Assembly (NCBI RefSeq): GCF_900156315.1
Contig: NZ_FTNI01000034.1
Span: forward strand, 42,644 to 106,643
DNA from: Microbispora rosea
GTDB taxonomy: Bacteria; Actinomycetota; Actinomycetes; Streptosporangiales; Streptosporangiaceae
Direction: 5' to 3'
Length of the DNA stretch: 64,000 bases
Positions 38,506 through 47,292 of the stretch are shown piece by piece. Made by a program: the position numbers and the translations under genes. Position 1 is the stretch's first letter, and each line of letters opens with the position of its first letter. Below the pieces are notes generated by a model. That model did not search any database. It was given only the letters and a program-made list of their open reading frames with translations, and was not told the DNA's origin.

Positions 38506-39912
38506 ATGACCCCCCTCGTGACCCCCCTCGCGAGCGCGGCCGCGTGGAGCGGTCACGACACCCGCCTCATCGTGGCCGCCCTGGCCGGCATCGCGGTCAT
38601 CGTGCTGCTGATCACGAAGCTGCGGACCCACCCGTTCCTCGCCCTCGCGCTCGGCTCGGGCGTGCTCGGCCTCGTGGCCGGGATGGCCCCCGAGAAGCTG
38701 ATCGACAGCTTCTCCGCCGGGCTCGGCTCGACCGTGGCCGGCGTCGGCGTGCTCATCGCCCTCGGGGCGATGCTGGGCAAGCTGCTGGCCGACTCGGGCG
38801 GGGCCGAGGAGATCGTGGACGGCATCCTGCGGCGCAGCAGCGACCGCGCCCTGCCGTGGGCGATGACGCTCATCGCGGTGCTCATCGGGCTGCCGATGTT
38901 CTTCGAGATCGGACTGGTCCTGCTGATCCCCGTCATCCTGCTGGTGGCCCGGCGCAGTGGCCGTCCGCTGCTGCTGATCGCGATGCCCGCCCTGGCGGGC
39001 CTGTCCGTCCTGCACGGCCTGGTGCCTCCGCACCCCGGGCCGCTGGTCGCGATCGACACGCTCAAGGCCGACCTCGGGCTCACGCTCGGGCTGGGCCTGC
39101 TGGTGGCGATCCCGACGGTGATCGTGTCCGGCCCGCTGTTCGCCAGGTTCGCCGCCCGATGGGTGCGGCCGGCACCGCCAGAACGCCTCGAACGCGAGCA
39201 GGTTCAGGATTCCGAGGACACGGAACCGGAGGACCGAGACCGGCCCCGGCCGGGGTTCGGCGTCACGGTGGCCACGATCCTGCTGCCGGTCCTGCTGATG
39301 CTGGGCCGGGCCGTCGTGGAGATCGTCCTGCCGGAGGGCCACGTCGTACGGACCGTGTTCGAGGTCCTCGGCACTCCCCTGATCGCCCTGCTGATCGGCG
39401 TGATCGTGGCGATGTTCACGCTGGGCCGCGCCGCCGGCTTCGGCCGGGCCCGGATCTCCTCGGCGATCGCCGACTCGCTGCCGCCGATCGCCGGGATCCT
39501 GCTCATCGTGGGCGCGGGCGGAGGATTCAAGCAGACCCTGGTCGACTCAGGCGTCGGGAAGGTCATCGGCGAGGCCGCGCAGGGCGCGAACGTGCCCGTT
39601 CTCGTGCTCGGCTGGCTGATCGCCGTCGGGATCCGGCTGGCCACCGGTTCGGCCACGGTCGCCACGATCTCCGCCGCCGGGATCGCCGCTCCGCTGGCGG
39701 CCGGGCTCTCCCCCGCCCACGTCGCTCTGCTCGTGCTCGCCATCGGCGCCGGGTCGCTGTTCTTCTCCCATGTGAACGACGCCGGGTTCTGGCTGGTCAA
39801 GGAGTACCTCGGGATGTCCGTGGGCGAGACGATCAGGAGCTGGTCGGTCATGGAGGCGATCATCTCGGTGGTGTCGTTCTGCTGCGTGCTCCTGCTCGGG
39901 CTGGTGATCTGA
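38506..39912 (+). CDS. GntP-family gluconate/hydroxyacid permease
   Basis: A membrane transporter of 468 residues from the ATG at 38506 (GGAGGAG upstream; an earlier in-frame ATG adds 20 residues). About 12 hydrophobic helices are present. Family blocks include LALALGSGVLGLVAGM, LVPPHPGPLVAID, and the C-terminal LATGSATVATISAAGI and FSHVNDAGFWLVKEYLGMS. GntP proteins take up gluconate or related hydroxyacids with protons. A charged cytoplasmic loop (EREQVQDSEDTEPEDRD) separates the halves. No gluconate kinase is nearby, so the substrate is open. Confidence 0.92.
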   Translation: MTPLVTPLASAAAWSGHDTRLIVAALAGIAVIVLLITKLRTHPFLALALGSGVLGLVAGMAPEKLIDSFSAGLGSTVAGVGVLIALGAMLGKLLADSGGAEEIVDGILRRSSDRALPWAMTLIAVLIGLPMFFEIGLVLLIPVILLVARRSGRPLLLIAMPALAGLSVLHGLVPPHPGPLVAIDTLKADLGLTLGLGLLVAIPTVIVSGPLFARFAARWVRPAPPERLEREQVQDSEDTEPEDRDRPRPGFGVTVATILLPVLLMLGRAVVEIVLPEGHVVRTVFEVLGTPLIALLIGVIVAMFTLGRAAGFGRARISSAIADSLPPIAGILLIVGAGGGFKQTLVDSGVGKVIGEAAQGANVPVLVLGWLIAVGIRLATGSATVATISAAGIAAPLAAGLSPAHVALLVLAIGAGSLFFSHVNDAGFWLVKEYLGMSVGETIRSWSVMEAIISVVSFCCVLLLGLVI

Positions 39913-39979
39913 GGACCGCGAAAGGGCGTCCGTATAGTGGTCGGCGCACACCGTCCTACCCCTGGAGCCCGGGCACCTC

Positions 39980-41080
39980 ATGGAGATCACTGGAATCGAA
40001 CTGCGCCGGATCGCGATGCCGCTCGTCGCGCCGTTCCGGACGTCGTTCGGCACCGAGACCAGCCGCGACGTCCTACTGGTGCGGGTCGTGACGCCGGAGG
40101 CCGAGGGCTGGGGCGAGTGCGTGGCGATGTCCGAGCCGCTGTACTCGTCGGAGTACGTGGACGCGGCGGCCGACGTGCTGCGGCGTTTCCTGATCCCCGC
40201 GCTCCCTCGCGACCTGGACCCCCAGGCCGTCGGTCCCGCCCTCGCGCCGTTCAAGGGCCACCGGATGGCCAAGGCGGCGCTGGAGGCCGCGGTGCTCGAC
40301 GCGTCGCTCCGGATCACCGGTGAGTCCTTCGCGCGCTACCTGGGCGCCACCCGCGACCGCGTCCCCTGCGGCGTCTCTGTCGGGATCATGGGCTCGGTGG
40401 CCGAACTGCTCGACACCGTCGGGGCGTACGTCGAGGAGGGGTACGTACGGGTCAAGCTGAAGATCGGGCCGGGGTGGGACGTGACACCGGTCCGCGCCGT
40501 CCGGGAGCGGTTCGGGGAGGAGCTGCTGCTCCAGGTGGACGCCAACGCGGCCTACACGCTCGCGGACGCCCGTCATCTGGCCCGGCTGGACGACTTCGAC
40601 CTCCTGCTCATCGAGCAGCCGCTGGCCGACGACGACCTGGTGCAGCACGCCCGGCTCGCCCGGTCGATTCGCACGCCGATCTGCCTGGACGAGTCCATCG
40701 AGTCGGCCGCCCACGCGGCGGCGGCCGTCAGCCTCGGCGCGTGCTCGGTGGTCAACATCAAGCCGGGGCGGGTGGGCGGTTATCTGGAGGCCCGGCGCAT
40801 CCACGACCTGTGCCGCGCACACGGCGTCGTGGTCTGGTGCGGCGGCATGCTGGAGACCGGGATCGGACGGGCGGGCAACGTCGCGCTGGCCGCGCTGCCC
40901 GGCTTCACGCTTCCGGGCGACACCTCCGCCTCGCGGCGCTATTTCCACACCGACGTGACGCCGCCGTTCGAGCTGGACGGCGGGCACCTCGACGTTCCCG
41001 ACGGCCCGGGGCTGGGCGTGGACCCCGTACCGGACATTCTGGACGAGGTCACCACGGCGACGGAGTGGATCCGGCTGTGA
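39980..41080 (+). CDS. menC: o-Succinylbenzoate synthase / N-acylamino acid racemase (enolase superfamily)
   Basis: The product has 366 residues, the MenC type-2 family. Catalytic residues fit: Lys159-x-Lys161 (VKLKIG), metal ligands Asp187 (VDAN), Glu212 (IEQP) and Asp237 (LDES), and Lys261 (NIKPG). The family makes o-succinylbenzoate for menaquinone, or racemises N-succinyl or N-acyl amino acids; some members do both. No other men gene is in the window, so the racemase role is possible. It follows a GntP permease after 67 bases. Confidence 0.85.
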   Translation: MEITGIELRRIAMPLVAPFRTSFGTETSRDVLLVRVVTPEAEGWGECVAMSEPLYSSEYVDAAADVLRRFLIPALPRDLDPQAVGPALAPFKGHRMAKAALEAAVLDASLRITGESFARYLGATRDRVPCGVSVGIMGSVAELLDTVGAYVEEGYVRVKLKIGPGWDVTPVRAVRERFGEELLLQVDANAAYTLADARHLARLDDFDLLLIEQPLADDDLVQHARLARSIRTPICLDESIESAAHAAAAVSLGACSVVNIKPGRVGGYLEARRIHDLCRAHGVVVWCGGMLETGIGRAGNVALAALPGFTLPGDTSASRRYFHTDVTPPFELDGGHLDVPDGPGLGVDPVPDILDEVTTATEWIRL

Positions 41081-41100
41081 CGCCCAGAACCGGTCAGACG

Positions 41101-41169
41101 TCGCCGAGGCCAGGGCACGTCGCCCAGAGCAGGCTGCGACCCGTCAGGCGTCGCCGAGAGCAGGGTGCG
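41101..41169. repeat. Three imperfect copies of a ~19-base repeat at a gene end
   Basis: Related 19-base units start at 41101, 41120 and 41151 (pattern TCGCCGAGAGCAGGGTGCG). A longer copy pair (41091-41119 and 41141-41169) also shares the preceding GTCAGRCG. The last copy includes the stop and final codons of the gene at 41144-41440. Confidence 0.6.
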
Positions 41170-41440
41170 GCCGGGGCTCGCCGGTGGTGAAGACCTTCAC
41201 GATGCGGTCGGCCGCGAGCGCGGGCTCCTCCGCGCTCTCCACCACGTCGCCCCAGGACCAGCGGTAGAACCAGCCGTCCGACATCGCGACGCAGTCCACG
41301 GTCTCGGTGAACAGCGCCGCGTCCGGGTCGCGGACCTTGAGCGACGGCGGGTCGGGGCGCAGGGACGCCTCCAGGCCGCGCAGCTCAAGCTCCCGGGCTA
41401 GTTTGCCGAGGAAGTACGTCCGGGTGTGCTCACGAGGCAT
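41144..41440 (-). CDS. Small conserved actinobacterial protein, function unknown
   Basis: The product has 98 residues with no signal peptide or membrane segment. It starts MPREHTRTYFLGKLARELEL and has a compact mixed alpha/beta pattern with conserved-looking aromatic residues (DGWFYRWSWGD). I do not recognise a named family. Codon use matches the neighbours. Its C-terminal codons lie in a degenerate repeat that continues past the stop. Confidence 0.65.
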   Translation of the reverse strand: MPREHTRTYFLGKLARELELRGLEASLRPDPPSLKVRDPDAALFTETVDCVAMSDGWFYRWSWGDVVESAEEPALAADRIVKVFTTGEPRPHPALGDA

Positions 41441-41541
41441 GGCGACCAGGGCTCCATTGGACTAGGCGTTTTCTCCACGTGATTGGCCCGGGCCCAAGGT
41501 GGCGGGCCCCAGCCGACCGGGGCCCTGTCCGTGCGACGACG

Positions 41542-42381
41542 TCAGCCCGCGTTCTCCGAGCGTCGTTCCCTGCGCTGCTGCTGTTTGAACATGAGAACGC
41601 GAAGCGGAATGGCGGACACGATCGCGATCTGCATCGTGGCGCCCACCTTGATGAGCTGGTCGCCGCCCGCGAGACCGGCCGCCCAGATCATCAGGCAGGC
41701 GACGTTGATCAGCATCCAGGCCAGCACGACGGCGGCCAGATTGCCCTTGGGCTTGGGGTACTCGATGCGGCTCACCATGAGCCAGGCCACGCCGAAGATG
41801 GCGGCGAGCGTGACGTAGTTCGGCTGGAAGAGCAGCACGATCGACACCACGGTCATCGCGCCCATGGGGATCGGCAGGCCCATGAAGTCGCCGCTCTTGG
41901 TCTTCACGCAGGCGAAGCGGGCCAGCCGTACGACGCCGGCGAGCAGCACGGACCCGGCCGCGCACAGCACCAGCCACAGCGGGAGCTTGCCGGAGAAGCC
42001 GGCCCAGATCACCACCATGAAGGCGGGCGCGAAGCCGAAGCTGATCACGTCGGCGAGGTTGTCCAGCTCGGCGCCCATCGCGGACGCGCGGAACTTCCTG
42101 GCCACCAGGCCGTCGAACAGGTCGCAGGTCGCGCCGATGAGCAGCAGCACCACGGCCGTGCCGAAGAAGCGCGGGTCGGGGGCGAACTTGCCGCTGGCCT
42201 GCAGGTCGCTGATCGCCGACCAGGCGAGCACACAGACGGCGAGGAACCCACTGAGTGCGTTGCCGAGCGAGAGGGAGTCGGCGGCCGACAGGCGGAAGGC
42301 CTTGCCTACGGGCCCGCGCGGCTCCTCATCCACCCCCTCCACCGGCCAGGAGGCCTCGGCTCCGAGGTCAGACGTGGTCAA
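41542..42381 (-). CDS. pssA: CDP-diacylglycerol-serine O-phosphatidyltransferase
   Basis: Makes phosphatidylserine from CDP-diacylglycerol and serine. It has 279 residues. The CDP-alcohol phosphatidyltransferase signature is complete: D-x2-DG-x2-AR-x8-G-x3-D-x3-D, seen as DLFDGLVARKF followed by GAELDNLAD. There are about seven membrane helices; the N-terminal ~30 residues are charged and cytoplasmic. It overlaps the end of psd by 14 bases, so the two enzymes of phosphatidylethanolamine synthesis are coupled. Confidence 0.95.
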   Translation of the reverse strand: MTTSDLGAEASWPVEGVDEEPRGPVGKAFRLSAADSLSLGNALSGFLAVCVLAWSAISDLQASGKFAPDPRFFGTAVVLLLIGATCDLFDGLVARKFRASAMGAELDNLADVISFGFAPAFMVVIWAGFSGKLPLWLVLCAAGSVLLAGVVRLARFACVKTKSGDFMGLPIPMGAMTVVSIVLLFQPNYVTLAAIFGVAWLMVSRIEYPKPKGNLAAVVLAWMLINVACLMIWAAGLAGGDQLIKVGATMQIAIVSAIPLRVLMFKQQQRRERRSENAG

Positions 42382-43042
42382 GGCGCGTCACCCCCGCGAC
42401 GGTCCGGGTGCCGACGGTGACCGCCGGCCTGATGCCCTCGGGCAGGTAGAGGTCCACCCGGGAGCCGAAACGGATCAGTCCGACCCGCTCGCCCTGGGCG
42501 ACCTTGGCGCCCGCGAACAGGTACGGCACGATGCGGCGCGCGACGGCGCCGGCGATCTGCACCATCTCGATGTCCCCGAGCGCGGTGTCGAAATGCCAGA
42601 CGACGCGCTCGTTCTTGTCGCTGTCCTTGTTGAACGCGGGCACGAAGCCGCCGGGCACGTGCTCGACCGAGGTGATCATGCCGTCGGCGGGCGCCCGGTT
42701 GACGTGCACGTTGAGCGGGCTCATGAAGATCGCTACCCGGGTGCGGCCGTCCGGCCACGGGTCGATGCTCTGCACGACGCCGTCGGCGGGCGAGATGAGC
42801 CTGCCCTCGCCCAGCGCGCGCTCGGGGTCGCGGAAGAACCACAGCATCCCGCCGGTGAGGGCGGCGAGCGGCGCCGCGGCCAGCGCCCACCGGGGCGACC
42901 TGCGGGTGAGAACGGCGGTGACGGCTGCCGCCGCGGCGGTCGGAGCCAGCCACGGGGACACCCCGCGCGCGAGCCTGACCCGGCCCCGGGCACTTCCCGC
43001 GATCCCGGATTCAGGGCCGCGGGGCAACGATTCGTTGGACAC
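42368..43042 (-). CDS. psd: Phosphatidylserine decarboxylase proenzyme
   Basis: Decarboxylates phosphatidylserine to phosphatidylethanolamine. It has 224 residues from the GTG at 43042 with AAAGGT upstream. It is of the short (archaeal/actinobacterial) type. The self-cleavage site is the Gly-Ser in LIRFGSRVDLYLP, where the Ser becomes the pyruvoyl group. Conserved His residues are in PLNVHVNRAP. An N-terminal hydrophobic stretch anchors it to the membrane. It comes first in the psd-pssA operon. Confidence 0.95.
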   Translation of the reverse strand: MSNESLPRGPESGIAGSARGRVRLARGVSPWLAPTAAAAAVTAVLTRRSPRWALAAAPLAALTGGMLWFFRDPERALGEGRLISPADGVVQSIDPWPDGRTRVAIFMSPLNVHVNRAPADGMITSVEHVPGGFVPAFNKDSDKNERVVWHFDTALGDIEMVQIAGAVARRIVPYLFAGAKVAQGERVGLIRFGSRVDLYLPEGIRPAVTVGTRTVAGVTRLDHV

Positions 43043-43165
43043 AGATGACCTTTGTACTCTTCTGGCGACTATGGACCGGCATGCGAGCTAGCGATCGATA
43101 TTACCGATCCGGCAGTCAATGCGTGGCACAACGAGAACAAGCAAACAGGGTGAGTGCCCGTTTCG

Positions 43166-44179
43166 CTAGCCCTGCGGGGCTTCCGCCTGAGACGCCTCCG
43201 TCTGAGAGGCTTCTGCCGGAGTAATGGTCCTGTCGTCGCGGCGAGCCTTGATGAGACTGGCGACGGTGGTCACGGCCATGGTCACCCCGATGACCGCCAG
43301 CGATACCCAGATGGGGACCTGCGGGGCCCAGGAGACCTCGTTCTCGTGAAGTGCTTCAAGAATCAGCTTAACCCCGATGAAACCGAGGATGAACGCCAAT
43401 CCGTAGCTGATGTAGACCAGCCGCTGCAGCAGTCCGCCGAGCAGGAAGTAGAGCTGACGCAGTCCCATCAGGGCGAACGCGTTCGCGGAGAACACGATGA
43501 AGGCCGCCTTCGTGAGCCCGAAGATGGCGGGAATCGAGTCGAGGGCGAACAACAGATCCGTGGTGCCGATGGCGATCATCACGATCAGCATCGGCGTCAC
43601 CATGCGCCTGCCGTCCACCCGAACGGTCACCCGGGAGCCGACGTAGTCGGGGGTGGTCGGGAAGACCCGCCGGGCCCAGCGCAGGAGGATGTTCTCGTTG
43701 AACTCCTCGTCCTGCTTGTTGTGGTCCCTGACCAGCGTGTACGCCGTGTAGATGAGGAAGGCCCCGAACGCGTACAGCAGCCAGCCGAAGCGGCTCAGCG
43801 CGGCGGCGCCGATGGCGATGAAGATCCCACGCATGACGAGCGCCAGGACGATGCCGACCAGCAGGACCTTGTGCTGGTAGATCCGGGGCACCCCGAAGCG
43901 GGTCATGATGATGTAGAAGATGAACAGGTTGTCGACGCTGAGGCTGTATTCCGTCAGATAGCCCGCGAAGAACTCCCCGCCTGTCCCGGCTCCGGCCCAA
44001 ATCGTTAACCCGATGCCGAACAACACGGCCAGGCAGACGTAGAAGCCCACCCAGATGCCCGCCTGCCGCATCGAGAACTCACGTGGTTCACCACGATCGA
44101 CGATCCACAGATCAACGGCGACCACGATGACGAGACCAACGATGACCAGGGCCCACAACCACAAGGGCGCATGTACCAC
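43166..44179 (-). CDS. terC: TerC-family membrane protein, probable manganese exporter
   Basis: The product has 337 residues from the GTG at 44179, fixed by GGAGG five bases upstream (the frame is open further but not preceded by a site). About nine membrane helices carry the TerC signature acidic motifs (YSLSVDNLFIFYIIM and LFALDSIPAIFGLT), where the Asp residues bind metal. TerC-family proteins such as Alx, MeeF and MeeY export Mn2+ or load it onto secreted enzymes. The last ~20 residues are a Glu/Ala-rich repeat (AEASQTEASQAEAPQG). The leader carries a probable manganese riboswitch, which supports the manganese role. Confidence 0.92.
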   Translation of the reverse strand: MVHAPLWLWALVIVGLVIVVAVDLWIVDRGEPREFSMRQAGIWVGFYVCLAVLFGIGLTIWAGAGTGGEFFAGYLTEYSLSVDNLFIFYIIMTRFGVPRIYQHKVLLVGIVLALVMRGIFIAIGAAALSRFGWLLYAFGAFLIYTAYTLVRDHNKQDEEFNENILLRWARRVFPTTPDYVGSRVTVRVDGRRMVTPMLIVMIAIGTTDLLFALDSIPAIFGLTKAAFIVFSANAFALMGLRQLYFLLGGLLQRLVYISYGLAFILGFIGVKLILEALHENEVSWAPQVPIWVSLAVIGVTMAVTTVASLIKARRDDRTITPAEASQTEASQAEAPQG

Positions 44180-44183
44180 GACT

Positions 44184-44305
44184 ACCTCCGGCGCGCGCTG
44201 AACACACTGCCGGAGGTCTCTCCCGCCCGTACGCGCACGGCGGACCGACGGCCCCGGGTGCTGACACCGTGATGACGGAACCGCCGCGAAGGGATACTCC
44301 CCCCC
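44184..44305 (-). promoter_or_regulatory. Probable yybP-ykoY-type manganese riboswitch in the terC leader, translational ON design
   Basis: On the minus strand the leader starts with GGGGGGGAGTATCCC (44305-44291), matching the GGGGAGUA loop of the yybP-ykoY family. It ends with GGGAGAGACCTCC (about 44224-44212), matching the conserved AGACC closing strand. The 5' G run can pair with CCTCC as helix P1. The same ACCTCCGGC (44217-44209) is an exact complement of GCCGGAGGT (44192-44184), which holds the terC ribosome site. Metal binding (P1 formed) would free the ribosome site; without metal it is sequestered. Family assignment is by motif and logic, not by a covariance search. Confidence 0.65.
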
Positions 44306-44314
44306 AACCCGTCC

Positions 44315-44344
44315 AGTATATGGATCAGGCTTAGCCTCACCTAA
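44315..44344 (-). promoter_or_regulatory. terC promoter with an overlapping DtxR/IdeR-type metal box
   Basis: Minus-strand TATACT (44320-44315) is a good -10, placing the RNA start close to 44308, at the first base of the aptamer. 44344-44326 reads TTAGGTGAGGCTAAGCCTG, matching 14 of 19 positions of the iron-box consensus TTAGGTTAGGCTAACCTAA. It covers the -35 position. A DtxR-family regulator (iron or manganese type) may act here. Confidence 0.5.
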
Positions 44345-44474
44345 TCCTCGCCGGAACATCGGCGGTCATCGGCGAGAACAGGAGGCGACTCACCAGCCCG
44401 ACGGTCTTGTGTCACCGGCGCGAGAGGGTGGTCGCACCCTCCCGGTACCCATGGTCGCCATCACGAAGTCGCCG

Positions 44475-45587
44475 CTACGACGCCAGCCCGTACGCCGCGA
44501 GCACCGCACGCAGCGCCGCGTCCTCGTCGGGCAGTTCCCGGCCGCGCCGTACGGACGCCTCCGCGAGGCGGGCGGCCAGAGCGGGATCACCGAGCAGGCG
44601 GCCGATCTCGCGGCTCAGTGCGCCGGGGTCCTGTGGGGGCACCAGCAGGGCCGCCTCGCCCACCATCCGGGGCACGCCGCCCACCCGCGTCGCGATGATC
44701 GGCCTGCCCGCCCGCAGCGCCTCCTGGACGCTCAGCGGCTGCCCCTCCCATCTGCTGGGCACGATCACCGCCGTCGCGACCTGGAGCAGGTCGGCCGGCT
44801 CGGCCCAGCCGTACAGGACCACGGGCAGTTCCTCGGCCTCGACGCGGGCCTGCAGCTCCTCGCGCAGCGGCCCGTCGCCCGCGATCACGAAGACCGGGTC
44901 CCCCTTGTAGGGCCCGGCCGCCGCGTCGAGCAGCGTCTCCAGGCCCTTCTGCTGGGCCAGGCGGGCGACCGTGAGCACGATCGGCCGTTCCTGCAGCGTC
45001 CGCGGCGCGTCCGCGGCGCCGGGCAGCCGGGCCGCGATCTCGGCCCGCACGTCCTCGGCCGGGCGGGCGGGTTCGGCGAGCGGCGGCGCGGGCACCACCG
45101 CGAGGTCCACTCCCCTGGCGCCTCTGGCCCGCATGCGCTCCGCGACGTCCGGCGAGATCGCCAGAACGCGGTCCGCCCGCCGGGCGACGATCCGTTCCAG
45201 CAGCCGGTAGACCGCGCCGATCGCGCCGCCCGCCGTGACCGCGTTGTGCAGGGTGACCACGAGTCGCGGCCATCCCCGCGCCCCGACGAGGGCGAGTGCG
45301 GCCAGCGCGCCCGCCCGCAGGCCGTGGGCGTGGACTACGTCCGCGCCGCGGGCGAGCCTGCGCAGGCGCAGGGCGGTCCGCAGGTCGTGCGCGGGGTGCG
45401 GCCTGTCGGCGATGTCCACCTCGGCGAAGCCCGCGCCGGTGGCGGTGAAGGAGAACGTCTCCTCGGTGTCGCCGGGACCCGCGACCAGCACCCGGTGCCC
45501 CCGTGTGACGAGCCCGCCGGCGAGCATCCGCACGTGCCGGGCCACGCCGCCCACGCTCGATCCCAGCACGAGCACGATGCGACTCAT
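44475..45587 (-). CDS. GT4-family glycosyltransferase
   Basis: The product has 370 residues with a GT-B fold. The N-terminal glycine-rich loop is LGSSVGGVARHVRMLAGGL. The C-terminal domain has the donor-sugar motif (PSRWEGQPLSVQEALRAGRPII, an E-x7-E arrangement) and VARLAQQKGLETLLDA. There is no signal or membrane segment, so it acts at the inner membrane face. It follows murJ after 46 bases in the division cluster and may glycosylate an envelope lipid or polymer; donor and acceptor are unknown. Confidence 0.9.
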   Translation of the reverse strand: MSRIVLVLGSSVGGVARHVRMLAGGLVTRGHRVLVAGPGDTEETFSFTATGAGFAEVDIADRPHPAHDLRTALRLRRLARGADVVHAHGLRAGALAALALVGARGWPRLVVTLHNAVTAGGAIGAVYRLLERIVARRADRVLAISPDVAERMRARGARGVDLAVVPAPPLAEPARPAEDVRAEIAARLPGAADAPRTLQERPIVLTVARLAQQKGLETLLDAAAGPYKGDPVFVIAGDGPLREELQARVEAEELPVVLYGWAEPADLLQVATAVIVPSRWEGQPLSVQEALRAGRPIIATRVGGVPRMVGEAALLVPPQDPGALSREIGRLLGDPALAARLAEASVRRGRELPDEDAALRAVLAAYGLAS

Positions 45588-45633
45588 GCCCTCTCCTCAC
45601 CTCCGGCTCGCAGCGGTCTACGGGTCCGCTCGC

Positions 45634-47292
45634 TCATACCGACTCCTCGGCGGGCGGGGCCGCCGGGCTCGCGCCTCTGCCGCGCCTCACTCCGGACAGG
45701 GCGGCGGTCAGGTCCCGGCGGTCCACGAGCGCGGTGACGAGGACCCCCGCGACCACGGCCGCCAGACCGGCCACGGCGGCCGTCAGGAGTCCGCCCCACG
45801 GGCCCTCGCCCGACAGGGGAAGCCGGGCGGCCGCCACGCCCGCGAGGAAACCCGCACCGCCGCCCAGCAGGGCGCCCAGGACAGCCCGCGGGACGCCCTG
45901 GACGGCCCGCGCCCCTCGCGCCCGCACGACCGAGGCCAGCAGCAGCCCGGCCCCCACCGTCATGCCGGTCGCCTGGCCGAGCGCGAGCCCGCCCAGGCCC
46001 CAGCCGTCCGGCAGCACGAGGACGAACGCCACCTGAGCCACGGCCACGACCAGCCACCCGGCGACCTGTCCCCTGGCCGCCGCCCTGCCCTGTCCCGCGG
46101 CGTACAGCACCCGGCTCAGGTGGGCCACCAGGCCATACCCGATGAGCCCCGGCGCGAACAGCGCGATCCCCCGGGCGAACTCCGCCGCGGCGACCTCGGT
46201 GTCGGCCTGGGCGAGGAAGACGTGCGCGACCGGCACCGCGACCGCGGCGAGCGCGCCGGCCGCCAGGCCGCAGACCAGCACGACCGCGCGGGTCGTCCGC
46301 GCCGCCAGCGCCGCGAAGCCCTCGCCCTCGTCGCCGGCCTGCGCCCGCGCGGCGAGCGCGGGGAAGGCGCTGGTCGCGATGGGCACCGCGAGCACGGCGT
46401 ACGGCACCTGGTAGATCGCCCACGCGTAGTTGTAGGCGGGCAACGCGCCCCCGCCGACGCGGTTGGCGACGGGAATCAGGATCGCCGCCGCGGCCTGCTG
46501 GGCGACCAGCGCGCTCAGCCCGGCCAGGGCGAGCCGCCGCACCTGTACGGCGACGCCCTCGGGAAAGCGGAGCGTGGGCCGCCACCGCAGGCCGAGCCGC
46601 CACGCCGGCCCCACCACGGTGACGACCAGGGCCAGCACGCCGAGCGTCGTTCCCGCCGACAGCGCGATCTCGGCCGGCGCGGGCACGGTCGCGGGGTCCC
46701 TGTGGCCGCCGCTGAGCGGCCCGAAGGCCAGGTAGGCGACGATGACCACCACGCTCGACACGAGCGGCGCCAGCGCCGGCCCCGAGAACCGTCGATGGGC
46801 CTGCAGCACGCCGTAGAGCACCACGGCCATGCCGTACAACGGGATCTGCGGGGCGAAGACGACCAGCATGCGCGCGGCCACGGCGGCGACCTGGCCGATG
46901 TCGCATCCCCTCATCTCGGAGCCGACCAGCATCCGCGCCACCGGCGCCGCGACCACGGCGGTCAGCGCCGCGAGCGGCACCAGCAGCACGACCACCCAGG
47001 TCAGCAGCGCGGAGGCGATCCGGCCGACCTCCGCACGCGCCTCGCCGTCCGCTCTGGCGGCGGCGCCGGCGAGCACCGGGACGACCATCCCGGCGAGCGC
47101 GCCGCCCACCACGACCTCGAAGACGATGTTCGGCACGTTGTTGGCCGTGTAGTAGGCGGTGGCCAGGCAGTTCGTGCCGACCGTGCGCGCGAACGCCAAC
47201 TGCTTGGCGAAGCCGGTCACCCGCGCCAGGACCGTGATGACCCCGATGAGGACCGCCGCCCCCGCGATCCCCGCCCCGAGCCGTCTAACCAT
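45634..47292 (-). CDS. murJ: Lipid II flippase MurJ
   Basis: Moves lipid-linked peptidoglycan precursor across the membrane. It has 552 residues with about 14 helices (MOP superfamily). Family features are RVTGFAKQLAFARTVG near the N-terminus, PNIVFEVVVGGALAGMVVPVL, and APQIPLYGMAVVLYGVLQAHRRFSGPA. It is shorter than the mycobacterial form, which carries a pseudokinase extension. Its start codon lies in the first unit of a 13-base tandem repeat. Genomic company: MraY-like protein, SteA/SteB, GT4. Confidence 0.93.
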   Translation of the reverse strand: MVRRLGAGIAGAAVLIGVITVLARVTGFAKQLAFARTVGTNCLATAYYTANNVPNIVFEVVVGGALAGMVVPVLAGAAARADGEARAEVGRIASALLTWVVVLLVPLAALTAVVAAPVARMLVGSEMRGCDIGQVAAVAARMLVVFAPQIPLYGMAVVLYGVLQAHRRFSGPALAPLVSSVVVIVAYLAFGPLSGGHRDPATVPAPAEIALSAGTTLGVLALVVTVVGPAWRLGLRWRPTLRFPEGVAVQVRRLALAGLSALVAQQAAAAILIPVANRVGGGALPAYNYAWAIYQVPYAVLAVPIATSAFPALAARAQAGDEGEGFAALAARTTRAVVLVCGLAAGALAAVAVPVAHVFLAQADTEVAAAEFARGIALFAPGLIGYGLVAHLSRVLYAAGQGRAAARGQVAGWLVVAVAQVAFVLVLPDGWGLGGLALGQATGMTVGAGLLLASVVRARGARAVQGVPRAVLGALLGGGAGFLAGVAAARLPLSGEGPWGGLLTAAVAGLAAVVAGVLVTALVDRRDLTAALSGVRRGRGASPAAPPAEESV

